64,000 nucleotides of DNA from Inonotus obliquus. Taxonomy: Eukaryota > Basidiomycota > Agaricomycetes > Hymenochaetales > Hymenochaetaceae. The notes beneath the pieces were generated by a model. That model searched no databases and was not told the DNA's origin. It worked only from the letters and a program-made list of their open reading frames with translations. The translations under genes and the position numbers were made by a program. Positions 25,201-36,853 of the stretch are shown piece after piece (positions within the stretch are counted from its first letter, which is position 1; every line of letters starts with the position of its first letter). The stretch is taken from positions 1,860,001 to 1,924,000 of the forward strand of contig JAJHTX010000002.1 in NCBI GenBank assembly GCA_032164295.1. The letters are read 5' to 3'.

Positions 25201-27138
25201 ACACGCCGATAGTCCTGCAAAAAGGTCCATATCTTCCATCACTTCGGAAGGTAGTTCAAGGAAATCAACTTGGAAGAAAGAGAAACTCAAACGCACAATT
25301 CAAATTGCTATCGGGTCTCGCGGGCAGACAGACCCAGAGCGTACGAGAGACGGAGTGGCACACCCCAGTAATTCATGGTCCGGAGGACTCCAGGTTGTAA
25401 GCGGAAGTAAGTTCAGATAAGGAGAGATAAGGGAGCGTATATTCGCCGAGTTTCTGTCGTCAACACACATAAACTTCTACTATGAAGTTGGTAATGGTAT
25501 TGGGCGGGCAAACAAACTCTCCCATTAGGCACAACTACTTTGTTGTATTTGTATTTGTTTGTAATCAGTCTGCACGTGAAGTGACTATCGCAACTACGGT
25601 CACGTCACAATCCCATGGCCATCCATGATGGAGGTTGTTTTGGAATTCCACCACCACGGGAACACGTAAACTACATGAGGGGGTACTTGCTACAAGCGAC
25701 TAGCAGAGAATGATTGCGTCACTGTGGTACTGTTTTCTTGGTATCCTAGTCTTATGGAGGTTCCGTTATCTCACTGTCCATTCGCAATGGTCCAGAGGCC
25801 CGACCTGAGCTTCTCGTATTGTCCTCGTGATGTTCCTCTGTTACACACCAGGGTCTACGGTCTTCCACCACCAGCTCCGGTGGGATATTATTCCATTAAA
25901 ATACCTTTCAGCCAGAAAGCCGATACGTCACTTACAGGAAACAACAACTTGTACTGGACTGCGTTTCTAATGCCTAGGTTAGCCGTAATATGGACTTCAA
26001 GGTGTAAGCAGGGCGGTGTACAAGTACAAGGTATGCTCGCATATCTCCGCACTACCTTCACTGTCATCCACTGAGATAATCCACTTTTCTTATCTCCTAC
26101 GCCATTGTTAAATCGAAGGAACTCACATGACCAGTTAAGCATCAGACCACTTCCACAGTAGCTGTATCGCGTTTACGATGGACGGTGATACTGTTTACAC
26201 CGATAACGCGCTAGAGTCGAAGCTTTGCACGTCTTCAGCCTAGAGTTATTGCGGTAAATACCGCGATAGCCAATGTTCCGGAGCAAGGCTGTTCAGGATA
26301 GGCAACGTTTACAGCACAGTGCCGCCATCCTGAGACTTTTCTACTGTCTCGATTAGAGCCCCTCGGGAGGAAGCACCTGCGGTATCGGGAGCTGTCTATC
26401 ACACAAAGGGCGTTTGGCTCCTGGCATTGCAGCTGGGTGTATACCATCCTTTCCTCAGGTTTCGGACCTGTTCTAGGATTTCCATCCTCGCGACCATTTT
26501 TTCCATGGTACTTTGCAGCCTATGCGCTTTTCATCCCCTGTGCTTCTGAGAGTCCTGACTCCATCTAGCGGCTACAGAGAATGATAGAATACGGAGGAGC
26601 ACATGTCGGAGTGAGTGTTAGGTTATGTGAGTACATTACTTATTCACTTGATCTACGCTAATCCAGAATGTGGTGAAGTCTCCTGTTTTCTCAGCAAACA
26701 GGAGATCAGATTCCCATCTTAGCGGACCACCAGCTGTTGTCTTTGTTACATCTTACCCCGGGCCGGGAGTTAAAGCTGATCATCGACATGCCTTCTGGGC
26801 TGGTGATCGTCTAATAATGTAGGCTTATATCACCGCCGAGGAGTAGTACATTGGAGACAAAGAGCAGCTCTGAGGTAATGTTTTCAGCCTACCCTATAGC
26901 ATTGGTTCTCGATTGCTGTGGACGGAGATATAAGCTGCTGCCACTACTCGAGTTTCCGTCATGACATCCTTTCAGATGAAGTAGCTTCTCCGAATTCCTT
27001 ACAGGTCATACGGTCGAGGTAAATATCAAGAACACGTCCTTGGAATCGTGGTGAGCCTATTATGTGACACTGTATTCTAAAGCACTTATCATAGTGATCA
27101 CGAAAAGGAAAGACTCAGGGATCCGCTCGGCTGTAGGG
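19282..27138. other. large region without a recognised gene (left part)
   Basis: After the presumed leader of the bHLH gene (to about 19560), nearly 8 kb shows only scattered frames under about 150 codons on both strands, none with a recognisable domain or coherent exon chain. The longest ATG-initiated one (minus, 22913-23371, 152 codons) resembles nothing I know. The sequence is not obviously AT-rich or CpG-stripped, so strong RIP-like decay is not apparent. Confidence 0.5.
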
Positions 27139-27244
27139 GTTAGCTAACTTTTGGCGCGGATGGGAAAAAATCGGTTTGGCAGGGAACGTTTAGCTAAATA
27201 TCCTTTTAGCTAAGTAACTTTTCCCCGCCTAAAGTTTAGCTAAC
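27139..27244. mobile_element. short TIR element (MITE-like), 106 bp
   Basis: The left end GTTAGCTAACTTTTGGCG matches the reverse complement of the right end, GTTAGCTAAACTTTAGGCG, allowing one or two mismatches and a gap. The 8-bp palindrome TTAGCTAA occurs four times (near 27140, 27200, 27215 and 27235). There is no coding capacity. The target duplication is unclear. The inverted repeat is seen; the mobile origin is inferred. Confidence 0.5.
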
Positions 27245-30128
27245 GGTTCCAACCGAGTGGGCCCTGAGTCGAGTCTTGGGAATGTACACGCTACACATTT
27301 CATAGTTTACTCTTCCAACGTGTCACGAAAAGGATGTCAGCACTATTAGCAACACACTGAGATAATCTCAATATTTAGTCTACCGCCCTTATCATACAGT
27401 ATATCAAGATACTGCGGCCCGCAGCCTTGACGTTCAAATCCATACTCCCTACCATGCCAGTGAAAGTTACCATCAACTATCCCGACGGACGATTCACCTT
27501 TCACCCTTTTCACACCGATACTGATACTTGGCTCGCTAGGGGTAGAATGATGTGAAGCGAGTTTAGAAGTTGCAAGGAGATGTGGAAGTATGAGTGGTAC
27601 GCTTGTTTCGATGTGTCCTGTGTCCTGCCTCCTGGCTCTGACTCCTGTGTGAGGCCGACTCCGAGCTGGAATACGGTGGATGAAATCGCTGCTGATCCGA
27701 TCCGCGCAGAGCACCTGTTCTGATACTGTACATATAGACAATACCTAGCATGTTTTGCCTCCCCCATCAAGGCGTGAGCGCGAGACAATCCGAGGAGGAA
27801 GGGTCGGCTCATACGAGTCATTCATTCGTTAGTTCTCTGCAATGTCAGTATAAATAAACTCTGCATTTACGAGATGAGTATCCTTAGGATATCAGACTCG
27901 GTTCGGACCTCGGAAGAACAAACGAACCTATGACCTTCTAACCAGTAGCCGGGGAGCGGAGAACGAGGAGCGAGGAACGAAGAAGGGAAACGAACGGGAG
28001 AAGGAGGGAGGGAGAAGGGAGAAGTAGAAGTACATATACCATTACTATTAGACTAGTACTTGTATGTACCTCATACAAAGTCGACTCATTAGACGACAGA
28101 CGAGGTGATAGTTAATAGGTAATAGATGATCAACGGTCTTATCAAAACTCAAGACTCAAGACTCGCCTCGAAGTGCTCGAAGTACGTATGCACATCAGAT
28201 AAAGTCAAATACACTCAAGCTTCTAGCGTCCCAGTGTAAGTCAGTCTTAAACAGTTTAAATTACCTGTACACACGTTCCCTCCTCACGAGAGATTAGAGA
28301 GATAGACTAAGACTAAACCTCCTTCTCTCAGGGCAGACTTACAGAGCGAAATTCGCTCGTCTCCTCATGTCAAAATTTTAACGGAGTCATCCTTGTTATA
28401 TGTTCTCGCGTGCGTAGTAATGATCCTAAGTATGGATGGCTCCTGAGTCCTCAGGCCTTTACTAGTCCATTCTGTCATGATGCTTCGGATAACTTATTCC
28501 TTCCCGAAGATCCATAGAAGTTCTTCGTGCCGCTGGGTCGGGGGGAGAGAGGGGGGGGGGTTACTTCGAGATCATCGGGTACTAGGTATACGACTGTGAA
28601 GATACAGTAAGGTATTAGCATGGTAGCGATGTGAAAAGAAGTCATCTAGAACGTGTCCCTGGCAGATTCCGTCGCTATAGATGGAACATACACAAGCGCA
28701 AGAACTTACGTCCCGGGGGAGAGTACTTATTGCGACGGGCGACGGACAGGTTTGCTTTCACAAGGATACCGTATAAGTTCTAGTTAGGAAGAACCAAATG
28801 CAATAACAAGTCATGTACGAGTCATCAGACGGGAGATTAGGACAAGGGGGTTATCTTGCACTGACTTCATCCAATAGCATTTCATGAGGTTAACACGAGG
28901 CAATTCTGCATACTCACCATGTATCGGACTCATTGTGGCCCGGTTGTCTCATCTTTCGTAGGAGCAGTCAACAATCTTCAGATGGGTTATTCGACGCCGC
29001 CCATCCCGGGCTATTAGTCGACTAGTCTCCAAAAGGGATATGGTATATGAGAAGTAGACTGCGCGCATCTGAATGGTAGTAGAGATCGTTAGATACGTTA
29101 CAACCTGGAGATGCGAACAGAGTCGGAAGTATCCGTATAACCTCCACTGAATGCTAATCAAAGTCAGAGATGAGTGATGATGGTGTTGATGGTGGATTAG
29201 AGGTGAAGGGTGTAAAACTAAATAGGGATTCTTTACATGCAACTTACCTTTACCATTGGATGTTCTATGGCAAATACTCCACTGATTAATGAAGCCATTT
29301 ACATCTGTATTCATATTTTGCTACGGCTCCACAATGTAGGTGAGAAATGGTGGAGGCTCCTGAGATATCGGTAGGATCCGCTCTGGGACTGGTAGACCAA
29401 GACGAGAGGTATGTGACGGTCCTCATGCAGATGACCTCCAAGGTGAAGAAGTGGAGCAGATAGACTCAGTGCTCTGGGAAAGTCAGATAGTCAGTCGAGA
29501 GTGGCCAGGAGTAGACGTAAGCAGAGAGTGACTAGTCGGAGATGAAAGCTGAGAATGAAATAGGTGGTTAATAAAGTATGAAAAGAGATAGATTGCATCC
29601 ATTCGGCACACGGATCACGGACTATGGCAGGCATGAGGCGCGGGAATTCCGAATATCCGCATCATTACTGACGCACAATGAAACCAGACAAGGAAACAGT
29701 ATACGGCAGAATGCGTGTCACACTCATGGGTCACATCGCGTGGATATAAAAAGGGCGACAAGTATATCCGTGTTGTGGTCGTTTTCAAACTCAGTGCAAG
29801 CGCTAGAAGGGCAGAGAGATGGTAGAACATACGCTAGATTGCTCCTCGACCTGTCATGTTCCTTCATTTGCATTATTAGTAGGTGTTAGAGAGGACCCCG
29901 TTAAGCACGAGCACGATTTGAATGAGCTTACTTGCCACCGGAAGACAAATGTAACGGTCACACTTGACATTAACTCGAAGGTAAGTGGTGGTGGTGATCA
30001 GCGCGTCAAAAGTCAAGTAGTCGCGTCGGTTCTTCGCTTCCATTTTGACACTCCCATCACCTCTCTTTTTCTCTATCCACCACCACCACCACCACTCCCC
30101 TTTCCCCCATCTCCTCCTCCTCTACACA
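27245..30128. other. gene-poor region upstream of G-alpha 1
   Basis: No coding sequence is recognised. It contains the purine-rich tract at 27950-28030, a G-rich run near 28538-28561, and a TATAAAAA at 29745-29752 about 380 bp before the G-alpha start. A run of CCA triplets and pyrimidines lies directly upstream of that ATG (about 30075-30125), typical of a fungal leader. Confidence 0.5.
27950..28030. repeat. homopurine (GA-rich) low-complexity tract
   Basis: About 80 bases are almost entirely A and G with irregular GGAGAA/GGGAGAA units. Such tracts can form triplex DNA; no gene is associated. Confidence 0.6.
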
Positions 30129-33100
30129 ATGGTCTCCGCTCGACGCACTCCCAAGCCCCCTGCAGACGTCGTCTACGATGACCGCGTTCCTCCATCCTCC
30201 ACAGCACACGGAGATGAGCGCCAGCGTATGCTGAGCTCCGATGACCCACTCACTCGTGCACTCGCTCCTCCCCCCAATGAAACAGCTCACGAGCGTGCCG
30301 CACGCTTGGCTGCCGCCGCCGATGCAAAACGCGTATCCGACATGATTGATGAGGAGCTTGCCCGTCAGCGAGCCGCAGAGAAAAAGGGTCAGCGGCCTGT
30401 CAAAATACTTCTTTTGGGTCAGTCCAGTTTGTAATGACTCCCTCTCTCCTCGGGATGCTGACGTACAATATCCCGCAGGACAAAGTGAATCCGGTGCGTA
30501 GTCTGATCATCTGTTGTCTGCCTGCAATGAAATGACCGAGCCCCCCGGCATACACCCCAACTCTTCTCATTAATTTCACAGGCAAATCAACTACTCTCAA
30601 GAGTGAGCGTTGCGCTGGTGCTATTTGTCACCACCTAATGTCCGATTGCCTTGACATTGACAGACTTCCAATTGATGAACTCTCCGAAAGCATTTCGCGC
30701 CGAACGCTTGTCATGGCGCGCAGTCGTGCAACTCAACATCGTCCGTTCAGTCAGGCTAATTCTGGACGCTGTAGCAGATGCAGCAGAAGCACAAGGCCTC
30801 TCCTTGGACGTCCCAGAACAAGAACCAACAACTCCAGTTCCACCTTCCTCCGAAGGTACCACTCCAACCGCTACTTCCCCACCGGGAGATCGGAAACAGC
30901 CTGTTCAAGCGAGAAATGGCAACGGAATCCTAGCACCGACTCTGGATTCAAAATTAATAACACCTGCGCACGTCGCACTAAGAGCGCGATTGCTTCCGCT
31001 TCTGGACGCAGAGTCGACTCTACTATCACGCTTGATGCCTGTTGCTGCGGCCACCGGAACATCGTTGAGAGAGATTGAGAACCCACATGCCAGACCGAGC
31101 TCATCTACTTCAAGTTCGGTTAGGAATGGGAAAGGGGAAAAGAGTCCAGGTGAGTGGTGATAGGTTTAGCTGCACGTTTGATACTAACCCTTGGCCTTCA
31201 GTAGAAGCGAATGGAAAAAGTACAGCACCCGGAACTACATCAACAGGCGGGGCAAAGGAAGTTTCTGTCTTTGCGGGGTCAGCTTGGAAGATGGCTTTCA
31301 CGAAAATGCTTGGAGCGGGTCGCAACGGATCAGGGAAAGGTACTGTGGCAAACTACTTTCCCATTTTCCCCTTCGCCTCAATCTCTCCGATTCCGGTTAC
31401 TGGATTTGCGTACTGACTGAAAAACTCCCTGCTGTAGACGCGATCGGTGAAGACGGAATAGACTGGAACGACGAACGTGATCCAACTCGCGTGTTGGCTG
31501 CTTGCGGAGCAGATCTTCGTGCTTTATGGACGGACGTGCGTATACGAACACTATTAAGCCGAAATAAGTTGAGATTGGAGGAGATGCCCGGGTTGTGAGT
31601 ACATTCTCAGCTGACGCTTTTTCTTTATCCCTTTCATTTCTAAGGATATCGAGATTAGATCAAGTGCTAACTTTAGTCCCTCAGCTTCCTAGACTCTCTG
31701 GATCGAATAACGAAAATCGATTATCTCCCTACAGATGGTGGGCGCTATATCCTAGCTTCCCAATGTCATGGTTAATTCTCAATCTGAAACGGATACTGTA
31801 GATGATATATTGAAAGCTCGCCTGAAAACTCTGGGAGTGACCGAGTATCGATTTACGATGAAAGCTGGTACGCTTTGGATTAGAATTTATTTTCTTTCCG
31901 TTACTGATTTGGCGTGAAATTCTAGGGAATGCTGTGAGTCACGACTGGAGAGTCTACGATGTTGGAGGGCAGCGATCTTTGGTAGGTCTCTAGTTCTGAG
32001 TGGCCGTGTGGTTCTTGTATGTTCCTTCTTTCTTACCTGGGTTTTGTGATAGCGAGGTATGTAAACATTCATAGTGCGTTTATTCCAGACTAACAACTTT
32101 GAACAGCTGCGTGGGTGCCGTTCTTCGATGATATGAATGCTATAATCTTCCTCGCTCCAATCAGCTGTTTTGACCAAGTGCTTATGGAAGATACCACAGT
32201 CAATCGCCTTGTGAGCATTGTCATTATTCTTCGCGAACTGGATTAAATGTGTGTGAATGTCTTCTTCCAGGAGGATAGCGTGCTCCTCTGGAAGAGCGTG
32301 GTATCGAACCAGCTACTCGCAAAGACGAATCTCGTCCTGTTCTTGAACAAGTGCGATGTTTTACGCGCAAAACTGCGCGCAGGGATTCGGTTGGGGAAGT
32401 ATGTGATCAGCTATGGGGACCGGCCGAATGATTTTGAGCATGCGAGTGAATGTGAGTTTGAACCAAAATTTTTAGCATTGCTGATTGTTGAAAGTTTTCG
32501 TTGTATTGAGATCTGCGACGCAAATTTCTTAACATTCAGCTCGAACACTCACCGGAAACGCGACCGTTCTATAGTCACTTTACATCTGTCACGGTGCGTC
32601 ACATTGCTTCCCCTTCTTCACGCGGGTATTTCCCGTAAGGCAGGCAGGGATGTGCCGTATGGGTCGTGGCAAACTCCTATCAGAAAAGCTTTCATGAATC
32701 CATATTTGCACGTCTTTTGATTCATGAGATGCTTGACATGTTCTCACCAACAAGCTTTTCAACTCCGACATGGCACGGAGTTAGCCTTGTTTGACATCCC
32801 TTGCACGTGTTGAATTGACAGTTCCAAAACTAACCTTGTTCATCTTTCATATACGGCTACTATTTCGGTCAATTAACCGATCATCACCCGCGATCCGCAT
32901 ACTCCGGTCCGACATCCGCATCCGTATTCGCCTCTCGGCTGGGTGTTGCACTTTCACTTGAATAGGACACGAAAACGACATCGAAGATACTTGAGAATGG
33001 TGCGTTTCACCGCTCTTCTCACCCCCTGTCTCAGCATTTATCCGTTTATCCGCTTTACTCCTCGCTGGCGGTGATTAATGCTCCGTCATTTCCATTTGCT

Positions 33101-33418
33101 GTTGCCCCCGCTCCTAACATACACCGGGGTACCCCGCTTCGTCTTCTTTCTTGGTGGCCTTGCATTTCCTCCTTGGAAGTAATCATTGCCTTATGGGTCA
33201 AAGTTTCTTTCACAAATTTGGACAGGGCCCGTGCCTCTTCTCCCGACTTCTTTCTTGTTTTACATTCTATGCTCATCTATCAAAGAAGCGTGTCTGAAGA
33301 GCACGTCTTCTCTGCCGAGTTTATCTGGATCTCTTGATTAATGCTGATCACATAATTATTTACAGTGGCCGACATGGTATTACGCGAGAACCTCAAGAAC
33401 TCTCAGCTCATCGGTTAG
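30129..33418 (+). CDS. divergent heterotrimeric G-protein alpha subunit (copy 1)
   Basis: Fifteen exons: 30129-30417, 30479-30493, 30582-30602, 30664-31149, 31202-31339, 31438-31594, 31685-31737, 31802-31867, 31926-31981, 32053-32056, 32107-32210, 32271-32451, 32511-32593, 32966-32999, 33366-33418 (579 residues). All GTPase motifs are present: P-loop GQSESGKSTT, switch I DILKARLKTLGVT (with the ADP-ribosylatable Arg), DVGGQRS, NKCD, and TSVTDTKTTSKILENV before a normal final helix. Long insertions sit in the N-terminus (about 100 residues before the P-loop) and helical domain, so it is larger than a standard 350-residue subunit. Such divergent paralogues are expanded in basidiomycetes. The N-terminus MVSARR lacks the MGxxxS myristoylation signal. 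The 4-nt exon and two introns of about 370 nt near the end are unusual. Confidence 0.88.
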
Positions 33419-34761
33419 CCGTGCAGCCCGTCCTCACTTCGTTCTTACTCTACACGTGACTTGAGCTTCAGCCGTCCCTATACCCTGCACGAGGGTCTCT
33501 TCTTCGCCCTCTGTCCTCAATGATTATATCCGCACGATCCCACTAGACTGATCAACCCTGCCGTGCATTGGTGCTGGTCGCCCTTCCACCTCACGATCAC
33601 AATCATGACTCGCCCTCCATCAATATCGCACTGTCTGTCCTTTTACATACATCCTTTCCGCGTAGCTTCCCATCGCTGAGTGCACTTTCCTTTTGACCCC
33701 AACTTATTCTTCCCTGCTCCCTCCGTTTATTTCTCTAAAGATGCTGTGTTCTAGTTTCTTGTCACCTTTTTATTCCGTCCTTCTCCCATCTCCATTCTGT
33801 ATTGTATGTTTTATGCAACTTTGTTATCTGCGAACGCGGATTTCATTTATCATGGTAGTTTAAATACTATCATCCCATCCGCAACTGTCCCCTAATCTCG
33901 GGCTGGGAGAAGAGCCTTTGACGAATGCAAAATGCATTTATAGCAATTATTGGGGTGTATAAATGTGTGTGATATTGATCATACAGATACACGTAGTTGG
34001 ATCTTATAGTTTACTACTTGCTTCGTTGAGAAGCGGTCGTGGACATGTCCGGTGGCCACCCAAGTGACGACTCCAACCAAAGTGAGAGCATCTTGTGGAG
34101 GTCGGCAATGTCCAAGTCCAACTCGCGTGTTCCCACGGTTTCGGCTGAGTGTTCCGTACATCGGAGTTTCAATTACATTTACAGCAAAAAGACATATCCT
34201 TATAACTTGCTTCCCAGCCCATAGACTGCTATGAGTTTTTGTACAAGGTAATCATGCATATATAAAAACATTTCTATGGTTTTTGTTTCTTTAAATCTTT
34301 CAATTTTCCAGAAATGAAGATTTTAATTTAGGCAGGAGGAGCAAAATCAAAATTCTGCTTCGATTGTTGTATTTATGTCAAATATGCAATATATGCAAAA
34401 AGAATGGTTGTTTATTCTGCTTCCATAGGATTGTTGTATTTATGTCAAATATGCAATATATGCAAAAAGAATGGTTGTTTTTGCTGGTGTGGCAGAGTTA
34501 TAAGGTGTTGTGTGTACAGTGGAGAACCAGTCAGCCTAGTGTAGAATCCACTGTAGAACGAGTCCGCCGGATCTGCCCGGCTGTTGTAAATGTGATCTAC
34601 GAGATCTGCCTAAATAAGGGAAATTTTCAAGCTCCGACAAAAATCAAGCGTGCGCGTTGAACTTGGGATTTGCTGAAGCCCACATCTTGGGTAATCTTTT
34701 CGCCTTATGTAAGCTGACAAGTCTTCTCGTTTCTTCTCAAACACTCTTTCCCACCAATGCA
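33419..34761. other. intergenic, downstream of G-alpha 1
   Basis: About 1.3 kb, pyrimidine-rich at first (probable 3' flank), then AT-rich. It holds the tandem duplication at 34352-34480 and no recognised gene. Confidence 0.5.
34352..34480. repeat. tandem duplication, 67-bp period
   Basis: A 52-bp core starting GATTGTTGTATTTATGTC is repeated at 34362-34413 and 34429-34480 without a visible mismatch. Both copies are preceded by ATTCTGCTT. Confidence 0.9.
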
Positions 34762-34766
34762 ACTGG

Positions 34767-35028
34767 TTTTAGACACAGTGAATCCTCAGAGAGAATGAGA
34801 TGAACTCAGACAGGAGGCGTAGAACGTTCACAAAATCGTTATATTCTTTGCCTGCCAGAGGCCGTTCTTATATACTAAAGTACAAGATAATTTAAGCTCC
34901 GTTTGAATCTAATAATACACGTTTTATTGTGATCACATGTGATTCGTTCTTATTGTCTTTCGTCGTTATTGTTCTCGTCCTATTGTTCTCGTTCTATTGT
35001 TCCGTACTAGGTAGTCATTATCTTAAGA
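34767..35028 (-). repeat. 3' LTR of the copia element
   Basis: 262 bp, matching the LTR at 39475-39736. In element orientation it begins TCTTAAG and ends CTAAAA, without the usual TG...CA ends. Confidence 0.93.
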
Positions 35029-35038
35029 CTCCCCTTCA
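35029..35038 (-). other. polypurine tract of the copia element
   Basis: In element orientation a GAAGGGGAG run lies just downstream of the pol stop (35042-35044) and directly before the 3' LTR, the normal site for plus-strand priming. Confidence 0.7.
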
Positions 35039-35041
35039 AAC

Positions 35042-36853
35042 TCATGATAGACTTAATAAGTCTGAGAGATGTTTGACTTGTTTAGCGTTTAGCGCTTTCG
35101 TGAATATGTCAGCTCGTTGATTTTCAGTTTGCACGTATCGTACGTCAATTGTTTTGTTTTCAATATAACATCTTACAAATTCTTTTCGTTTATCAAGATG
35201 TTTTGTTCGTATGTTATAAGTAATTTCTTCCGTTTTTACAGTCTTTATGGCTGCTTGATTGTCACTATAAAGTATAATTTCTTTATCGTATCCTTCAAGT
35301 ACTTCGTTATAAAAATGTTTTATCCAAATAGCTTCTTTCGTTGCGTGTGCTAAAGCTTGGATTTCTCCTTCGTATACTGATAATGGTACTAGTTCTTGTC
35401 GTTTACTTGACCATGATATTGATGCATCTTTTATTTGAAATACGTAACCGTTTATTGACCGGTATCCTTCAGTGTTTGCACCGTCTGCGTCGCAGAATCC
35501 TCTGATGTTTATTTCATTTTTGCCGCCTAATGTTAAGTAATATTCTTTCGTATTATGTAAGTATTGAATTGCGTGAATAGCCGTTTGATGATGTAATATC
35601 ATTGGTTTTTGTAAATGTCTAGCTAACTGTCCAGCGACAAATGATATATCTGGTCGTGTTGCGTCTGCAGCGTATCGTAAACTTCCTATCATTCTCATGA
35701 ATTTTTGTTGATCTATTATTTCGTCTTCATTATTGTTTGATAATAATCTTAACCCTGGTGTCATCGGAGTTTTGTAAGCTCGCGGTTCTATATTGAATCT
35801 TTTTAGAATTGTTTCAATGTATGATTTTTGTCGTAACGTGATCGTTCTTTCTTCTCTGTTTCTTTTTATTTCGACACCTAATAACCAGTTGATTTCGTTT
35901 CCGTCTGTAAATTCAACAGATTTAGCTAGTTCTTTCTTAAATTCTCGTATTATTATATTATCTAATCCTATGATCGTAATATCATCAACATGCATAAACG
36001 TTATTAATGCAGGTTTATTGTTCATTCTCTTTTTATGAAAGAAAACAGCGTAATCGTAGTATGATCTTATTAATCCTAATTTTTCTAATATTTCTTGTAT
36101 TTTCTTATACCATCGTCTTCCTGCTTGTTTCAATCCGTATAATGCTTTCTTTAGTCGTAATACTTGTCCTGGGTTAATATCACCTAGTAAGTTTCCAGGT
36201 GGTGGTTTTATATATATTTCTTCATTTGAATTTAATTCTCCGTATAGGTATGCAGATTTTACATCAATTTGATGTATCTCGTAGTCGTTTGTTGCTGCCC
36301 AGCTTAGTAATAATCGTGCTGTTGATAATCTTGTTACTGGTGCAAATAAATCGTCTGAATAAAAATCTATTCCGTCTTTTTGACTGAATCCTTGTGCTAC
36401 TAATCGTGCTTTGTATTTGTCTATTGATCCATCTGATAAATATTTTATTGCGTAAACAAATCTGCATCCAACAATGTTTTGTATATTTCGTGGTGGATAA
36501 GCGTATTCCCACGTATTATGTTTTATTAGTGATTGTATTTCTTTGTTCATTGTCTCGATCCATTTGTTTTTATCTGGACTTTTTATTGCTTCTTGATACG
36601 TCTGTGGTACGTCGTTGTAATTATTTGTAAAAGCAAATTCTGTTAAATGTATTGATATGTCTTCGTCTTTTGTAAAGTTTATTCCTAATGATCGTTTCGT
36701 AGGTTTTCGTTCTCGTTCTGATCTTCTAATTATATTTTCTTCGTTGTCTTTTTGTTCTTTATTTTGTTGATTTGTTTTTGTGCTGCTCGTATTTTTCTCC
36801 CCTTCAATTTGAGATTCTTTGAAATCGATAAATTGGATATTTCGTTCCATCAT
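35042..36853 (-). CDS. copia pol, second frame: reverse transcriptase and RNase H
   Basis: 603 codons. An N-terminal linker (ERNIQFIDF, as after copia integrase) leads to the RT domain: WIETMNKEIQSL, RLVAQGFSQKDGIDF, FAPVTRLSTARLLLS, QIDVKSAYLYGEL and YGLKQAGRRWY. The catalytic YVDD box appears as HVDD (about residue 286). RNase H follows from GFCDADGANTEGYRSINGY to LYSDNQAAI and the terminal QRADIFTKAL. The frame overlaps the gag-integrase frame by 50 nt in a different phase; the ATG-ATG at its start may not be a real start. Confidence 0.93.
   Translation of the reverse strand: MMERNIQFIDFKESQIEGEKNTSSTKTNQQNKEQKDNEENIIRRSERERKPTKRSLGINFTKDEDISIHLTEFAFTNNYNDVPQTYQEAIKSPDKNKWIETMNKEIQSLIKHNTWEYAYPPRNIQNIVGCRFVYAIKYLSDGSIDKYKARLVAQGFSQKDGIDFYSDDLFAPVTRLSTARLLLSWAATNDYEIHQIDVKSAYLYGELNSNEEIYIKPPPGNLLGDINPGQVLRLKKALYGLKQAGRRWYKKIQEILEKLGLIRSYYDYAVFFHKKRMNNKPALITFMHVDDITIIGLDNIIIREFKKELAKSVEFTDGNEINWLLGVEIKRNREERTITLRQKSYIETILKRFNIEPRAYKTPMTPGLRLLSNNNEDEIIDQQKFMRMIGSLRYAADATRPDISFVAGQLARHLQKPMILHHQTAIHAIQYLHNTKEYYLTLGGKNEINIRGFCDADGANTEGYRSINGYVFQIKDASISWSSKRQELVPLSVYEGEIQALAHATKEAIWIKHFYNEVLEGYDKEIILYSDNQAAIKTVKTEEITYNIRTKHLDKRKEFVRCYIENKTIDVRYVQTENQRADIFTKALNAKQVKHLSDLLSLS

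Noticed and set aside
28949..29314. 121-codon minus-strand frame as a gene
   Set aside because: His/Ser/Leu-rich with no domain and no homologous splice pattern; treated as chance.
32684..32794. Ending G-alpha 1 with the frame KSFHESIFARLL...
   Set aside because: Splicing to 32966-32999 and 33366-33418 instead gives the canonical TDTKTTSKILENV and a normal C-terminal helix, and copy 2 has the same exon sizes. Kept only as a possible alternative end.
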